Source of the DNA: Candidatus Eremiobacteraceae bacterium
GTDB taxonomy: Bacteria; Vulcanimicrobiota; Vulcanimicrobiia; Eremiobacterales; Eremiobacteraceae
Length of the DNA: 64,000 bases
NCBI GenBank assembly: GCA_035295225.1
Contig: DATGJI010000024.1
Coordinates: 1-64,000, forward strand
Direction of reading: 5' to 3'
The notes beneath the pieces are model-generated. The model was given only the letters and a program-made list of their open reading frames with translations. It did not search any database and was not told where the DNA came from. Numbering within the stretch: the first letter of the stretch is position 1; each line of letters opens with the position of its first letter. Below, piece after piece: positions 1-7,306 of the stretch. The position numbers were made by a program, and so were the translations under genes.

Positions 1-205
1 ACCGGTTGTCACGCCAGTGGCAGAGCCGGGTAGCCACGTTCGGATCTGATAAACGCTGAAAGCATCTAAGCGTGAAGCAGACTCCAAGATAAGGTCTGGA
101 ACCGCAAGGTGAAGACTCCTGGTAGACCACCAGGCAATAGGCCGGAGGTAGAAGCGCAGTAATGCGTGCAGCTGACCGGTACTAATCAGTCGGAGAGTTA
201 TTCAC
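1..205 (+). rRNA. rrl: 23S rRNA, 3' end (partial)
   Basis: The first ~205 bases are the last part of a large-subunit rRNA gene that begins outside the window. Diagnostic conserved stretches are GCTGAAAGCATCTAAGCG (53-70), the AGCGCAGTAATGCGTGCAG region (about 152-170) and GACCGGTACTAATCAG (about 174-189), which belong to the terminal helices of domain VI. The exact 3' end is estimated from the end of this conserved block. It lies about 100 bases upstream of the 5S gene, in the usual 23S-5S order; no tRNA is visible in the spacer. Confidence 0.97.
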
Positions 206-310
206 TCGCAATCATCATAGTTGCGAATGAAGTTGCAAGATACACACCACACTATTGACGATTTCCCGCTATGCAGTTTTCAGCGAGCATGCACGTGCGC
301 GCTGCAAAGT

Positions 311-429
311 TTCCGGTGCCGATGGTGGTGGGGCCACACCCGTTCCCATTCCGAACACGGCAGTTAAGCCCACTAACGCCGATGGTACTGCAACCGCAGG
401 GTTGTTGGGAGAGTAGGAAGGCGCCGGAT
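311..429 (+). rRNA. rrf: 5S rRNA
   Basis: The gene has the 5S hallmarks: an acceptor-like stem TCCGGTGCC (312-320) pairing with GGCGCCGGA (420-428) with one G.T pair, the conserved block CCCATTCCGAACACGG (345-360), and CGCCGATGGTACTGC (378-392), and GAGAGTAGGAA towards the 3' end. Ends are set by the terminal stem and may be off by a base or two. It is the last gene of the rRNA operon and is followed directly by a strong hairpin. Confidence 0.95.
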
Positions 430-436
430 TACTCAA

Positions 437-470
437 AAGAGCCGGCCGCGAGAGATCGCGGCCGGCTCTT
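437..470 (+). terminator. rRNA operon terminator hairpin
   Basis: A perfect 14-bp stem, AAGAGCCGGCCGCG (437-450) with CGCGGCCGGCTCTT (457-470), encloses a 6-base loop just after the 5S gene. The stem ends in TT and no long T run follows. Its core CCGGCCGCG-N6-CGCGGCCGG recurs at three other gene ends in the first 10.3 kb (1651, 6220, 10239). Confidence 0.85.
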
Positions 471-600
471 ACTGTTGTAGGGAGAGAACCGAACGTATAC
501 CGGACAAGGGTATGGGGGCCGAACTCTTCTAACGGACGGATCGCGGACGCGTGCAAACTACAATGGAAGCGCAAAGATCAGTCTCGGAAGGGAGATCTGT

Positions 601-1614
601 ATGAAATCAGCATTGCGCATCGCGCTGCCTTTATTGATCGCATTGACCGCGCTGTCGTCAGTCGCTTCAGCCGGCGCGAATTCGCGGGACGGCTGCATGA
701 ACCAGTGGCTGTTCAACGGCCTATGGCGCGTCGAGGTGACCAAAGTCGAGCCGTACATGAACGGCGGCCAGCAAACCGGGTGGCAAGTCACTGAAGTCTG
801 GCGCAACGGAACGAGCCAAGAGCTCGCCCCGAGCGACTCCGTTTTGAAAGATCAGCAGCTCACGCTCGCGAGCGGCACGATGCTCGCTTCAGCCACCACC
901 ACCGGCACAATGTCGCTGTCGAGTATGCAGTTCCACTCGTTCGCGCCCGCCGCCCAGTTCCAATACTCGCAGATCTTTGTCGCCGCCAACGTCGATCCAT
1001 CGGACAAACCCAAAGCGGTAGACATCTTGTTCGACGCGGCAAAGCTCTCCCAGCTCACGTTGAAACCGCAGTTCAGTACAGCGCAGCATGATTTCCACTT
1101 CCGGCTCGACTGCGTCGCATCGGGTGCGGCCGCACAAGCTCAAGGTGGCGCGAGCGAGATTCAAGCCCGCCAAGGCTGCATGGGGCAGTGGATGTCCAAC
1201 GGGATATGGCGGATGCGCGCGACCGCCGTCAACCCCGACAACAACAACGATCCGTCAAGCCCGCAGATCGGCTGGATGATCACGCAGGACTGGGTGAATC
1301 TCGCGAGCCGGCCGCTCGCGCCGAGCGACGTGTTCGCCCAGGACGAATATCTCGTCACGGCCGGCGGGCAGAACGTGCCATCATCTAACAGTGCCGGCAC
1401 CTCTATGAACCAGCAACAACTGCAATTCCGCATCTTCGCGCCCGGCAGCTCGTTTACATATCAACAGCGATTCCGATGGGCCGGGCTCGACCCAAACGAC
1501 AAGCCGACAAAATTGCTCGTGACGTTCGACGGCCCCAAACAAAACGCTCGAGTCGGGCAACCGCACTACACGATGCCGGCGGACTTCCGCATCGACCTGA
1601 CGTGTACGAAATAG
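601..1614 (+). CDS. Exported protein made of two tandem repeats, unknown function
   Basis: A 337-residue secreted protein with a classical signal peptide (MKSALRIALPLLIALTAL..., cleavage near ASA-GA at about residue 25). The mature part is an internal duplication of about 145 residues. Both copies begin with GCM-x-QW-x-NG-x-WR, carry GW-x-[VI]T-x-x-W, LAPSD and a DP[SN]DKP motif, and end in a C that could pair with the first cysteine of the repeat (DFHFRLDC and DFRIDLTC). This suggests two beta-rich, disulfide-closed domains. I do not recognise the family. It stands alone, with its own terminator at 1651, and starts at an ATG soon after GGAAGGGAG. Confidence 0.85.
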   Translation: MKSALRIALPLLIALTALSSVASAGANSRDGCMNQWLFNGLWRVEVTKVEPYMNGGQQTGWQVTEVWRNGTSQELAPSDSVLKDQQLTLASGTMLASATTTGTMSLSSMQFHSFAPAAQFQYSQIFVAANVDPSDKPKAVDILFDAAKLSQLTLKPQFSTAQHDFHFRLDCVASGAAAQAQGGASEIQARQGCMGQWMSNGIWRMRATAVNPDNNNDPSSPQIGWMITQDWVNLASRPLAPSDVFAQDEYLVTAGGQNVPSSNSAGTSMNQQQLQFRIFAPGSSFTYQQRFRWAGLDPNDKPTKLLVTFDGPKQNARVGQPHYTMPADFRIDLTCTK

Positions 1615-1650
1615 TGTGAGTTGGAGGCGCGGCGAGCCAAAAACCGGAGG

Positions 1651-1682
1651 AGCCGGCCGCGGGTTATCGCGGCCGGCTTTTT
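1651..1682 (+). terminator. Rho-independent terminator
   Basis: AGCCGGCCGCG (1651-1661), six-base loop, CGCGGCCGGCT (1668-1678), then a run of five T (1678-1682). It lies 37 bases after the stop of the duplicated exported protein. It is the clearest functional terminator among the four CCGGCCGCG-N6-CGCGGCCGG hairpins in this window. Confidence 0.85.
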
Positions 1683-1785
1683 GTCTGCCGTCTTGGGGGT
1701 CTGCGCGAGCAATCTCGCAAATGGCAACGCGTCCGTTCAGAGCGGTCAGGTCGGAAGTCCGCATTGCGTCGTGTGAGGTAGCTTC

Positions 1786-2367
1786 ATGCACTTGGACGTC
1801 GTGAACGTCATCGCCACCGTGGGCACGTTCGTCGTGATCGCGGCGTCGGCGGTCGCGGCGTTGATTCAACTCCGGCATATGCGCGGCAGCAACCAGATCA
1901 CGGCGCTCAATGAATTTCGCGAGACACTCGAATCCGGCGAAATCAGCGAAGCTCAGCGCTTCGTGTCGTTCGTACTTCCCGACCGGATGCTTGACCAGGC
2001 CGAGCGGGTGAAAATGACCACGCTACCGTTTACCGGTGACTACGCGAAGATCGGGTCGATCGCCAACCTTTTCGAGAGCCTCGGCGAATTCGTGAAGATC
2101 GGCATCATCGACGCGAACATCGCGTGCGACATTTGGGGGTTTGTCGTGGTCCGAAACTGGAACGCGCTTGCGCCGCTGACGACCTATATCCGCGTGACGA
2201 TCGGCATGCCGCAGCTCTGGGAGAATTTCGAATACTTGACGATTCTGGCAAAGCGCTACCTAGAGCGATATCCGAACGGAACGTATCCCGCAAACATGCC
2301 ACGCATGCCCGAGGACCGGCGGCTGCTAAATACGATCAATCAAGACCGAAACTCACAACCAAGTTGA
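1786..2367 (+). CDS. DUF4760-like membrane-anchored protein
   Basis: A 193-residue protein with one N-terminal membrane segment (about residues 5-27, VVNVIATVGTFVVIAASAVA), then a cytoplasmic helical domain opening with QLRHMRGSNQITALNEFRETLES. This layout, an N-terminal anchor followed by a helix that begins after HMRxSNQ, resembles proteins annotated as DUF4760, whose function is unknown. The mid part, with NLFESLGEFVKIGIID, also fits that family. It starts at an ATG with weak upstream SD (GAGGTAG). Neighbours (CxxC protein, Uma2) do not suggest a role. Confidence 0.7.
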   Translation: MHLDVVNVIATVGTFVVIAASAVAALIQLRHMRGSNQITALNEFRETLESGEISEAQRFVSFVLPDRMLDQAERVKMTTLPFTGDYAKIGSIANLFESLGEFVKIGIIDANIACDIWGFVVVRNWNALAPLTTYIRVTIGMPQLWENFEYLTILAKRYLERYPNGTYPANMPRMPEDRRLLNTINQDRNSQPS

Positions 2368-2400
2368 GGAACGTCGTTTCGTCAGGTTTGAACGCCAGCG

Positions 2401-2700
2401 ATGAACGAGAATAGGTTGATAGCCGCCTGGGAATCGTCCATAAATCACCGCTCAACTATCCTCGCGAGCGCCGTCTGCGGATGTTTTCACTGTCGTAGGT
2501 TTTTTGGACCGGGCGAAATCGACGACTGGACGGACCCCGACAACGAAGGAGTTGGAACGACGGCACTTTGCCCAAGGTGCGGAATCGATTCCGTTATCGG
2601 TTCGGCCTCGGGATACCCGATGACTGAATCGTTTCTCGGTCAAATGAAAAGGCGCTGGTTTGGAGCGCCGCGGCTGGACAAGAAGCTTCATAAGCGCTAG
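2401..2700 (+). CDS. Small CxxC zinc-binding cytoplasmic protein
   Basis: A 99-residue protein with two cysteine pairs, CFHC (about residues 28-31) and CPRCG (about 57-61), flanking a Trp/Asp-rich segment (GEIDDWTD). The stretch TALCPRCGIDSVIGSASGYP is typical of a conserved but uncharacterised cytoplasmic family seen in many proteobacteria. The four cysteines probably bind one zinc ion (inference). No signal peptide or membrane segment. It follows the DUF4760-like gene by 33 bases and may be cotranscribed with it. ATG start. Confidence 0.75.
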   Translation: MNENRLIAAWESSINHRSTILASAVCGCFHCRRFFGPGEIDDWTDPDNEGVGTTALCPRCGIDSVIGSASGYPMTESFLGQMKRRWFGAPRLDKKLHKR

Positions 2701-2746
2701 ACCACCTCGCGGGCTCCGTGATATACTGCGGCGTGAAAGAGGGCGC

Positions 2747-3286
2747 ATGCGCGACATCGTACTTCCAGAAGTCAAGCCAGCTCTCGAGTGGATCGGCGGC
2801 CGCGCCGTTCAAAAGGTGAGCCCGCAGCGAAAGCATGCACTCGCGCAGACTCGTTTCGCCATGGCACTAGAAGCGTGGGCGCGCGCGGGCGGTCGTGGCA
2901 CGGTCGGCACTGAATGGGAATTCCGACTCAAGCCGGCAGGCGAGGCGCGCCGGCCCCTCGTGCCCGACGTCGCGTTCATTTCGTTCGAGCGTCTGCCGTA
3001 CGAAGATGAGGCGGCCTCCGATATCCCGCACGTAGCTCCCGAAGTCGTCGTCGAAGTGCTCTCACCGAACGATCGCCGATCCGACATCGAGGAAAAGATC
3101 CGAGTCTATCTCGAGTGCGGCACAGCCGTGATGTTTTTGGTCGATACGGAATCGCAAACTGTTACCATCCGCGACGCCTCGCGAACGATGGGGTTGTCGC
3201 GCGGTGACATTCTGTCGCACCACGCGATGCCCGGGTTCTCCCTTCGCGCGAGTGAATTGTTCGATCGGATATCGCCCCGCCCGTAG
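2747..3286 (+). CDS. Uma2 family endonuclease-like protein (DUF820)
   Basis: A 179-residue protein of the PD-(D/E)XK-like Uma2/DUF820 family. Visible landmarks are PLVPDVAFISFERLP (metal-binding Asp in PDVAF), PEVVVEVLSPNDR (acidic catalytic residue) and the following DIEEKIRVYLECG (catalytic lysine). In other genomes Uma2 genes are abundant, often horizontally moved, and of unknown physiological role. I chose the ATG at 2747 because it follows GAAAGAGGG at proper spacing and gives the usual family length; a longer reading from 2660 would overlap the preceding gene's end. Confidence 0.85.
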   Translation: MRDIVLPEVKPALEWIGGRAVQKVSPQRKHALAQTRFAMALEAWARAGGRGTVGTEWEFRLKPAGEARRPLVPDVAFISFERLPYEDEAASDIPHVAPEVVVEVLSPNDRRSDIEEKIRVYLECGTAVMFLVDTESQTVTIRDASRTMGLSRGDILSHHAMPGFSLRASELFDRISPRP

Positions 3287-3306
3287 AGAACGTCGAACTC
3301 GGGGGG

Positions 3307-4038
3307 TTAGAGCGCGGCGAGGCGGCCGCCGTCCACGATCAGCGTCGTGCCGTTCACGAACTTCGCGTCATCCGACGCTAGGAAGCAAATCGCGGCGGCG
3401 AGGTCCTCCGGCTTGCCGATCGCGCCGGTCACTTTTTCGGCGCCGCTTTTCACGTTCGGATTATTCCAAAGCATCGGCGTATCTACCGCGCCCGGCGCGA
3501 CGCTATTGACCCGGATCTGCCGCGAAGCCATCTCAATGCTGAAGCCGCGCGTGAAGGCCTCGATAGCGCCCTTGGACGCCGCGTAGGGCACCACGTTCAA
3601 CGTGGTCGCATGCGCGTGGACCGAACTGACGTTGACGAACGACGAACCGGCCGACATGTGCGGCGCGCCGTACTTCGCGAAGAAGAAAACCGAGCCGAGG
3701 TTCGTCGTGAGCACATGGAAGAAGTCGCTCTCGGCGATATCTACGATGGGAGTGAATGTCATCATCGCTGCGTCGTTGACGATGACATCAATCGTGTTGA
3801 ACTGCGCAACCGCTTTTGCCACCACCGCCTGAACTTGCGCCGAGTCGCCGACGTCCACGGCGATCGCGATCGCCTTGCCGGCGGCAGCCGCGATCGCCTC
3901 GACGGTGGCTTGAGCGGCGTCGAGACGGAGATCCGCAACCACCACGTTCGCGCCTTCCGTGGCCATCTGCATGCAAGTGGCGCGACCGATCCCCGAACCG
4001 CCGCCCGTGACGATACACGTTTTTCCGCTGAACCTCAT
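3307..4038 (-). CDS. Short-chain dehydrogenase/reductase (SDR), classical type
   Basis: A 243-residue classical SDR. The cofactor motif TGGGSGIG is at residues 11-18, the catalytic triad is S139 (NVSS), Y152 and K156 (YAASK), and the C-terminal PG motif (APGAVDTPM) is present. The usual NNAG motif reads NDAA (88-91), a small deviation. An acidic residue after the second strand (VVADL) suggests NAD(H) preference. The substrate cannot be told. It starts at the ATG at 4038 and is transcribed divergently from the GH1 gene, whose start is only 43 bases away, so the two probably share a control region. Confidence 0.9.
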   Translation of the reverse strand: MRFSGKTCIVTGGGSGIGRATCMQMATEGANVVVADLRLDAAQATVEAIAAAAGKAIAIAVDVGDSAQVQAVVAKAVAQFNTIDVIVNDAAMMTFTPIVDIAESDFFHVLTTNLGSVFFFAKYGAPHMSAGSSFVNVSSVHAHATTLNVVPYAASKGAIEAFTRGFSIEMASRQIRVNSVAPGAVDTPMLWNNPNVKSGAEKVTGAIGKPEDLAAAICFLASDDAKFVNGTTLIVDGGRLAAL

Positions 4039-4081
4039 GATGGCAAAAGGCGTTCGCCTTTTGCGGCGAACATCCGGCTCC

Positions 4082-6211
4082 ATGCGACGCGATTTCCGTT
4101 TTGGTGTGGCGACCGCCGACCATCAGTGCGAGGCCTACGACGGCCGCGACGACGTCCGCGACGTCTGGGAACGCGTGCGCGGGCTGACATCGCGCGGCCG
4201 AGCCACTGACTTTTGGAACCGTTACCGCGAAGACGTCGATCTTGCCAAAGGACTCGGCTGCCGCGCGTTTCGTCTCTCGCTTTCGTGGGCGCGTCTCGAA
4301 CCCGAAGTGGGCACTTGGGATGACGGCGCATTCGGGCACTACCGCGATGTACTACAGTACATGCGTGACGCCGGCATGACGACGGTCGTCACGCTCCATC
4401 ACAACACGTGGCCGCTGCACGTGCAGGCCGCAGGCGACGGCGCGGGCATGCTCGACGCACGATTTCCCGAGAGAATGCGCGCGTATGCAGAGCAGGTCGC
4501 ACGCAGACTCGGCGATCTCATCGATTACTACGTCACGCTCAACGAACCGAATCAACTCGTCTACGGCTACATCAAAGGCTTTTGGATGCGTTCCTATCCC
4601 GTGCCGCCCGGCCTAGAGCCGTACGCGACGGGCGAGGAGCAGATGGACGCGGTGCTGCGTCTCATCCCCAATCTGTTTCGCGCTCACGCGCAGGCGCGAC
4701 AGGCCATCCGCGCCATCAACCCGGATGCCAAAGTCGGATCAAATCCCTTAGTGCTTGGGTTGCCGCGTTGGCTTCAGCGGCTCATCGACCGCAATGCCAC
4801 GCACTTGAAGTCGCCCGAACAAGCGGTGCGCCAGGCCGCTCGGCTGTCGCAACATAGGATCGTCGATACCGGTTTGGTGGATATTTCGATCGCGCAGATC
4901 GCGATGACGCAGCAGCGGATGAATCGCGTGCTCTTCTCCGAACCGTACGCGATCGCGACGCCGGCGCTGTTGCACCCGGCGTCGCTGACCGTTCCATCGG
5001 CGCTGCAATCGTGGCCGGTTCGCGTGGGGGTGATCGCAGACTCGCCGACTGCCGCGCGCGTCGGCGGCCTGTTCACCGCCGCGCAAGTCGAATACTATCC
5101 CGACATCGCAACCGCGTTCGACGCGCTGCAAAAAAGTTCGATAGATCTCATTTACGATGCCGACCTCCTATTGAAGCCTTGCGCGACGGCAGGATTTGCT
5201 CTGACACGACTGCCCCGGCAAGGCTGGCCCCTGTGCGTTGCGGTCGCGCTCGGCAGCCGCGCGCTCCTCAACGCCGTGGATCGTGCGCTACGCGCATTCA
5301 AGGAGCGAAACCCGGAACTTCCGCGCGATCACAACCGAAAGACGATCGCCGACATCGGAAAGGGCGCGCGGCCCGAGCGATTGGGCGATGTCCCCGACCT
5401 CGACCCGTCGCTGCGCGCCATTCGCAAGCGCGGCGTCTTGCGGGTGGGTATTCATCCCGGTGTGGAGGGGATGTGCATGCCGGACGGTGCCGGCGGATAC
5501 ACGGGGTTGGAGCCGGACCTGGCGCGCGCGATCGCGGACGGGATACTCGAGCCCGGCGCGCGGATATCATTCGTGCCGCTGCGCGGCGACAATCGCTGGA
5601 AATCCACCCGATCCATCTTGAGCATCGCCGACGATTTGCGCAAGACGATCGGCATGTTCGGCACGCTGATCGGCACCAACTGGTGGAACCTTGGGATGGC
5701 GGGCAAGATTCCGTCGTTCCTGTGTCCGCGAGAGTGCGTAGGCACGCTCGACTACGTCGGCATCGACTACTACTGGGGCATCTCATCGATCTGGCCGAGC
5801 GAACTCCATCGCCTCTCTGCGGCCGCGGAGTGCCACTATGCGACGGCGCCCGTCTGGCCCGGTGTTCTCGACGGCATCTTGCGCGAAGCCGAGGAGCAGT
5901 TTCCGGGATTGCCGATCATCATCATCGAGAACGGCTGCGTCACCGCGACGGACGGCTTCTCGCGCGCGAAGTATCTGAACGCTCACATCGGACAGGTGGA
6001 ACGGGCCTTGAAACGAGGTTCGCCGATCGAAGCATATCTGTGCTGGAGCATCACATCGAACCGCGAGTGGGGTCTGCCTTTTGACGACAACAGCGACTTC
6101 GGGTTATATCACATCGATCTCGATCGCGACGCGGACCTCAAGCGGACCCCGACCGAAGCGAGCAACCTCTACGCCGAGTTGATCCGCGCGCACTCCGAAA
6201 ACGCGACCTAA
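4082..6211 (+). CDS. GH1 beta-glycosidase with an inserted, apparently permuted substrate-binding-protein domain
   Basis: A 709-residue protein. Residues 1-245 are the N-terminal half of a family 1 glycosidase barrel: FRFGVATADHQ, LSLSWARLEP, TLHHNTWP and the acid/base in TLNEPN (E155). Residues 550-709 are the C-terminal half: DYVGIDYYWG, the nucleophile in IIENG (E616), and YLCWSITSNREW. Normal GH1 enzymes are about 400-480 residues, with roughly 190 between the two glutamates; here there are 461. The extra ~265 residues look like an amino-acid-type ABC binding protein (SBP_bac_3) in swapped order. First comes the part from VDISIAQIAMTQQRMNRVLF to the C-terminal helix (about 262-410). Then comes the N-terminal part with LRAIRKRGVLRVGIHPG and GLEPDLARAIA (about 444-510). 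No signal peptide, so probably cytoplasmic. Start chosen at 4082; ATG 4037 or 4040 is possible but overlaps the SDR start. Confidence 0.85.
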   Translation: MRRDFRFGVATADHQCEAYDGRDDVRDVWERVRGLTSRGRATDFWNRYREDVDLAKGLGCRAFRLSLSWARLEPEVGTWDDGAFGHYRDVLQYMRDAGMTTVVTLHHNTWPLHVQAAGDGAGMLDARFPERMRAYAEQVARRLGDLIDYYVTLNEPNQLVYGYIKGFWMRSYPVPPGLEPYATGEEQMDAVLRLIPNLFRAHAQARQAIRAINPDAKVGSNPLVLGLPRWLQRLIDRNATHLKSPEQAVRQAARLSQHRIVDTGLVDISIAQIAMTQQRMNRVLFSEPYAIATPALLHPASLTVPSALQSWPVRVGVIADSPTAARVGGLFTAAQVEYYPDIATAFDALQKSSIDLIYDADLLLKPCATAGFALTRLPRQGWPLCVAVALGSRALLNAVDRALRAFKERNPELPRDHNRKTIADIGKGARPERLGDVPDLDPSLRAIRKRGVLRVGIHPGVEGMCMPDGAGGYTGLEPDLARAIADGILEPGARISFVPLRGDNRWKSTRSILSIADDLRKTIGMFGTLIGTNWWNLGMAGKIPSFLCPRECVGTLDYVGIDYYWGISSIWPSELHRLSAAAECHYATAPVWPGVLDGILREAEEQFPGLPIIIIENGCVTATDGFSRAKYLNAHIGQVERALKRGSPIEAYLCWSITSNREWGLPFDDNSDFGLYHIDLDRDADLKRTPTEASNLYAELIRAHSENAT

Positions 6212-6219
6212 GACGTCAA

Positions 6220-6245
6220 ACCGGCCGCGAACGGTCGCGGCCGGT
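6220..6245. terminator. Bidirectional-type hairpin between convergent genes
   Basis: ACCGGCCGCG (6220-6229), six-base loop, CGCGGCCGGT (6236-6245). It sits between the stop codons of the GH1 gene (+) and the AHSA1 gene (-). It is followed by TTT on the minus strand only, so it may terminate the minus-strand operon better than the GH1 gene. Confidence 0.6.
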
Positions 6246-6263
6246 CGTGGCCACACACGGCGA

Positions 6264-6728
6264 CTAGATCATTCGCTCCAGGCGTTCGTAGCTTGTCTCC
6301 ATTCCGCTCTCCATGCCCGTGGCGAGCATGGCGTCGCGCGTCTCGGCGTTGGGAAGCGTCATGCGCATCGTCATCAACGTGCCGAGGCCATCGGGCTCAA
6401 ATCGTGTCTCCACCCGGTTGTCCGGCGTCGGAGCGGGCAAGTGCATCCGCTCGATGTGGACGATCCTGCTGTACGGCTCCAGCTCGACATACTCGCCCGT
6501 CAAGTAGAATCCGTTGCCTTTGCCGTCGGTCCATTCGTAGCGGATCCTCCCGTCCGGCCGCGGATCGTTGATGCAGACCGGCATCGTCCATCCATCGGGG
6601 CCGAGGAGCCATTTCCGAAGCAGTTCGGGTTCCGTGTGTGCGCGGTAGACCGCTTTGGGCGGCGCCGCGAAACGCCGCGTCACGATGACGTACTTGTCAC
6701 CTTCGGTCGTCAAGGTCATCTTGCTCAT
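6264..6728 (-). CDS. AHSA1/SRPBCC domain protein
   Basis: A 154-residue START-like (SRPBCC) protein of the AHSA1 type. Typical features are an RRFAAPPKAVYRAHTEPELLRKW opening (residues 18-40, the family's F-x-A-P-x-x-V-[WY]-x-A-x-T-x-P-E signature), a GPDGWTMP turn, and a long C-terminal helix GMETSYERLE. Such domains form a hydrophobic pocket; paired with ArsR regulators they are usually of unknown ligand. It lies 22 bases after the ArsR gene on the same strand, so the two form an operon. I placed the start at the ATG at 6728 because an upstream TTG-initiated reading would overlap the regulator. Confidence 0.9.
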   Translation of the reverse strand: MSKMTLTTEGDKYVIVTRRFAAPPKAVYRAHTEPELLRKWLLGPDGWTMPVCINDPRPDGRIRYEWTDGKGNGFYLTGEYVELEPYSRIVHIERMHLPAPTPDNRVETRFEPDGLGTLMTMRMTLPNAETRDAMLATGMESGMETSYERLERMI

Positions 6729-6750
6729 CACTGCATTTCCTTTCGCCTGT

Positions 6751-7062
6751 TCACAGAGTCGCCAGAACGTCATCGAGACGATCGTAGTTCTTCGCCAGAG
6801 CTTTCCTCAACATCGCCAACCACTGATCGATCGCTTTGACGGCGGTGGGCGCTAAACGGCGTGGACGTCGCGATCCGTCAATGCGCTGGACCACAAGTCC
6901 GGCCTCCTCGAGAACCTTCAGATGCTGCGAAATGGCCGGCTGGCTGAACTTGAAAGGTTTGGCCAGCTGCATCACGGTCGCCTCACCGCGGGCGAGCCGG
7001 TTGAGGATCGCCCGCCGCGTAGGATCTGAGAGTGCGGCAAATGCCGCGTCGAGGTTCGTCAC
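6751..7062 (-). CDS. ArsR/SmtB-family winged-helix regulator
   Basis: A 103-residue regulator with the classic ArsR opening LDAAFAALSDPTRRAILNRLARGEA, then recognition helix QPAISQHLKVLEEAGLVVQRIDG. No metal-binding cysteine box (ELCVCDL) is present, so it belongs to the non-metal ArsR group commonly found upstream of AHSA1 genes. I chose the GTG at 7062: it is preceded by AAAGG and lies downstream of a good promoter. The next upstream start codon (TTG at 7116) would be the -35 hexamer itself. It probably represses its own operon (inference from the operator-like palindrome at 7090). Confidence 0.88.
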   Translation of the reverse strand: MTNLDAAFAALSDPTRRAILNRLARGEATVMQLAKPFKFSQPAISQHLKVLEEAGLVVQRIDGSRRPRRLAPTAVKAIDQWLAMLRKALAKNYDRLDDVLATL

Positions 7063-7087
7063 TCGGTTTACCGCCTTTATAAACGAT

Positions 7088-7116
7088 ATCTTATATAAGT
7101 AACACCTTATTGTCAA
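7088..7116 (-). promoter_or_regulatory. Promoter and operator of the ArsR-AHSA1 operon
   Basis: On the minus strand TTGACA (7116-7111, perfect -35) is followed after 17 bases by TAAGAT (7093-7088, -10, 4 of 6). A TATAAG alternative lies two bases closer. The 10-base palindrome CTTATATAAG (7090-7099) overlaps the -10 region, a natural place for a dimeric ArsR repressor. The first plausible start codon downstream is GTG 7062, giving a short leader. Confidence 0.7.
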
Positions 7117-7306
7117 GCCCTATCTTCGTACCCGTGACGGCGACGCTGCCCGAGCGGGCAGAAATCCATCGCCGTATTTCATATAACAAGTTCGAAGCGC
7201 TCGCAGGCAGGACGTAGCCGGACGCACAGAGGAACGCAGTCGCACGGTAAGAGTGGCTTGAGCCCAATCTTCCCCGTGTGCTTTACCGCTAGACCGGAGC
7301 TCCATC

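Noticed and set aside
271-480. Open frame overlapping the 5S rRNA gene
   Set aside because: The region is the 5S gene and its terminator; the frame is a consequence of GC-rich stable RNA sequence.
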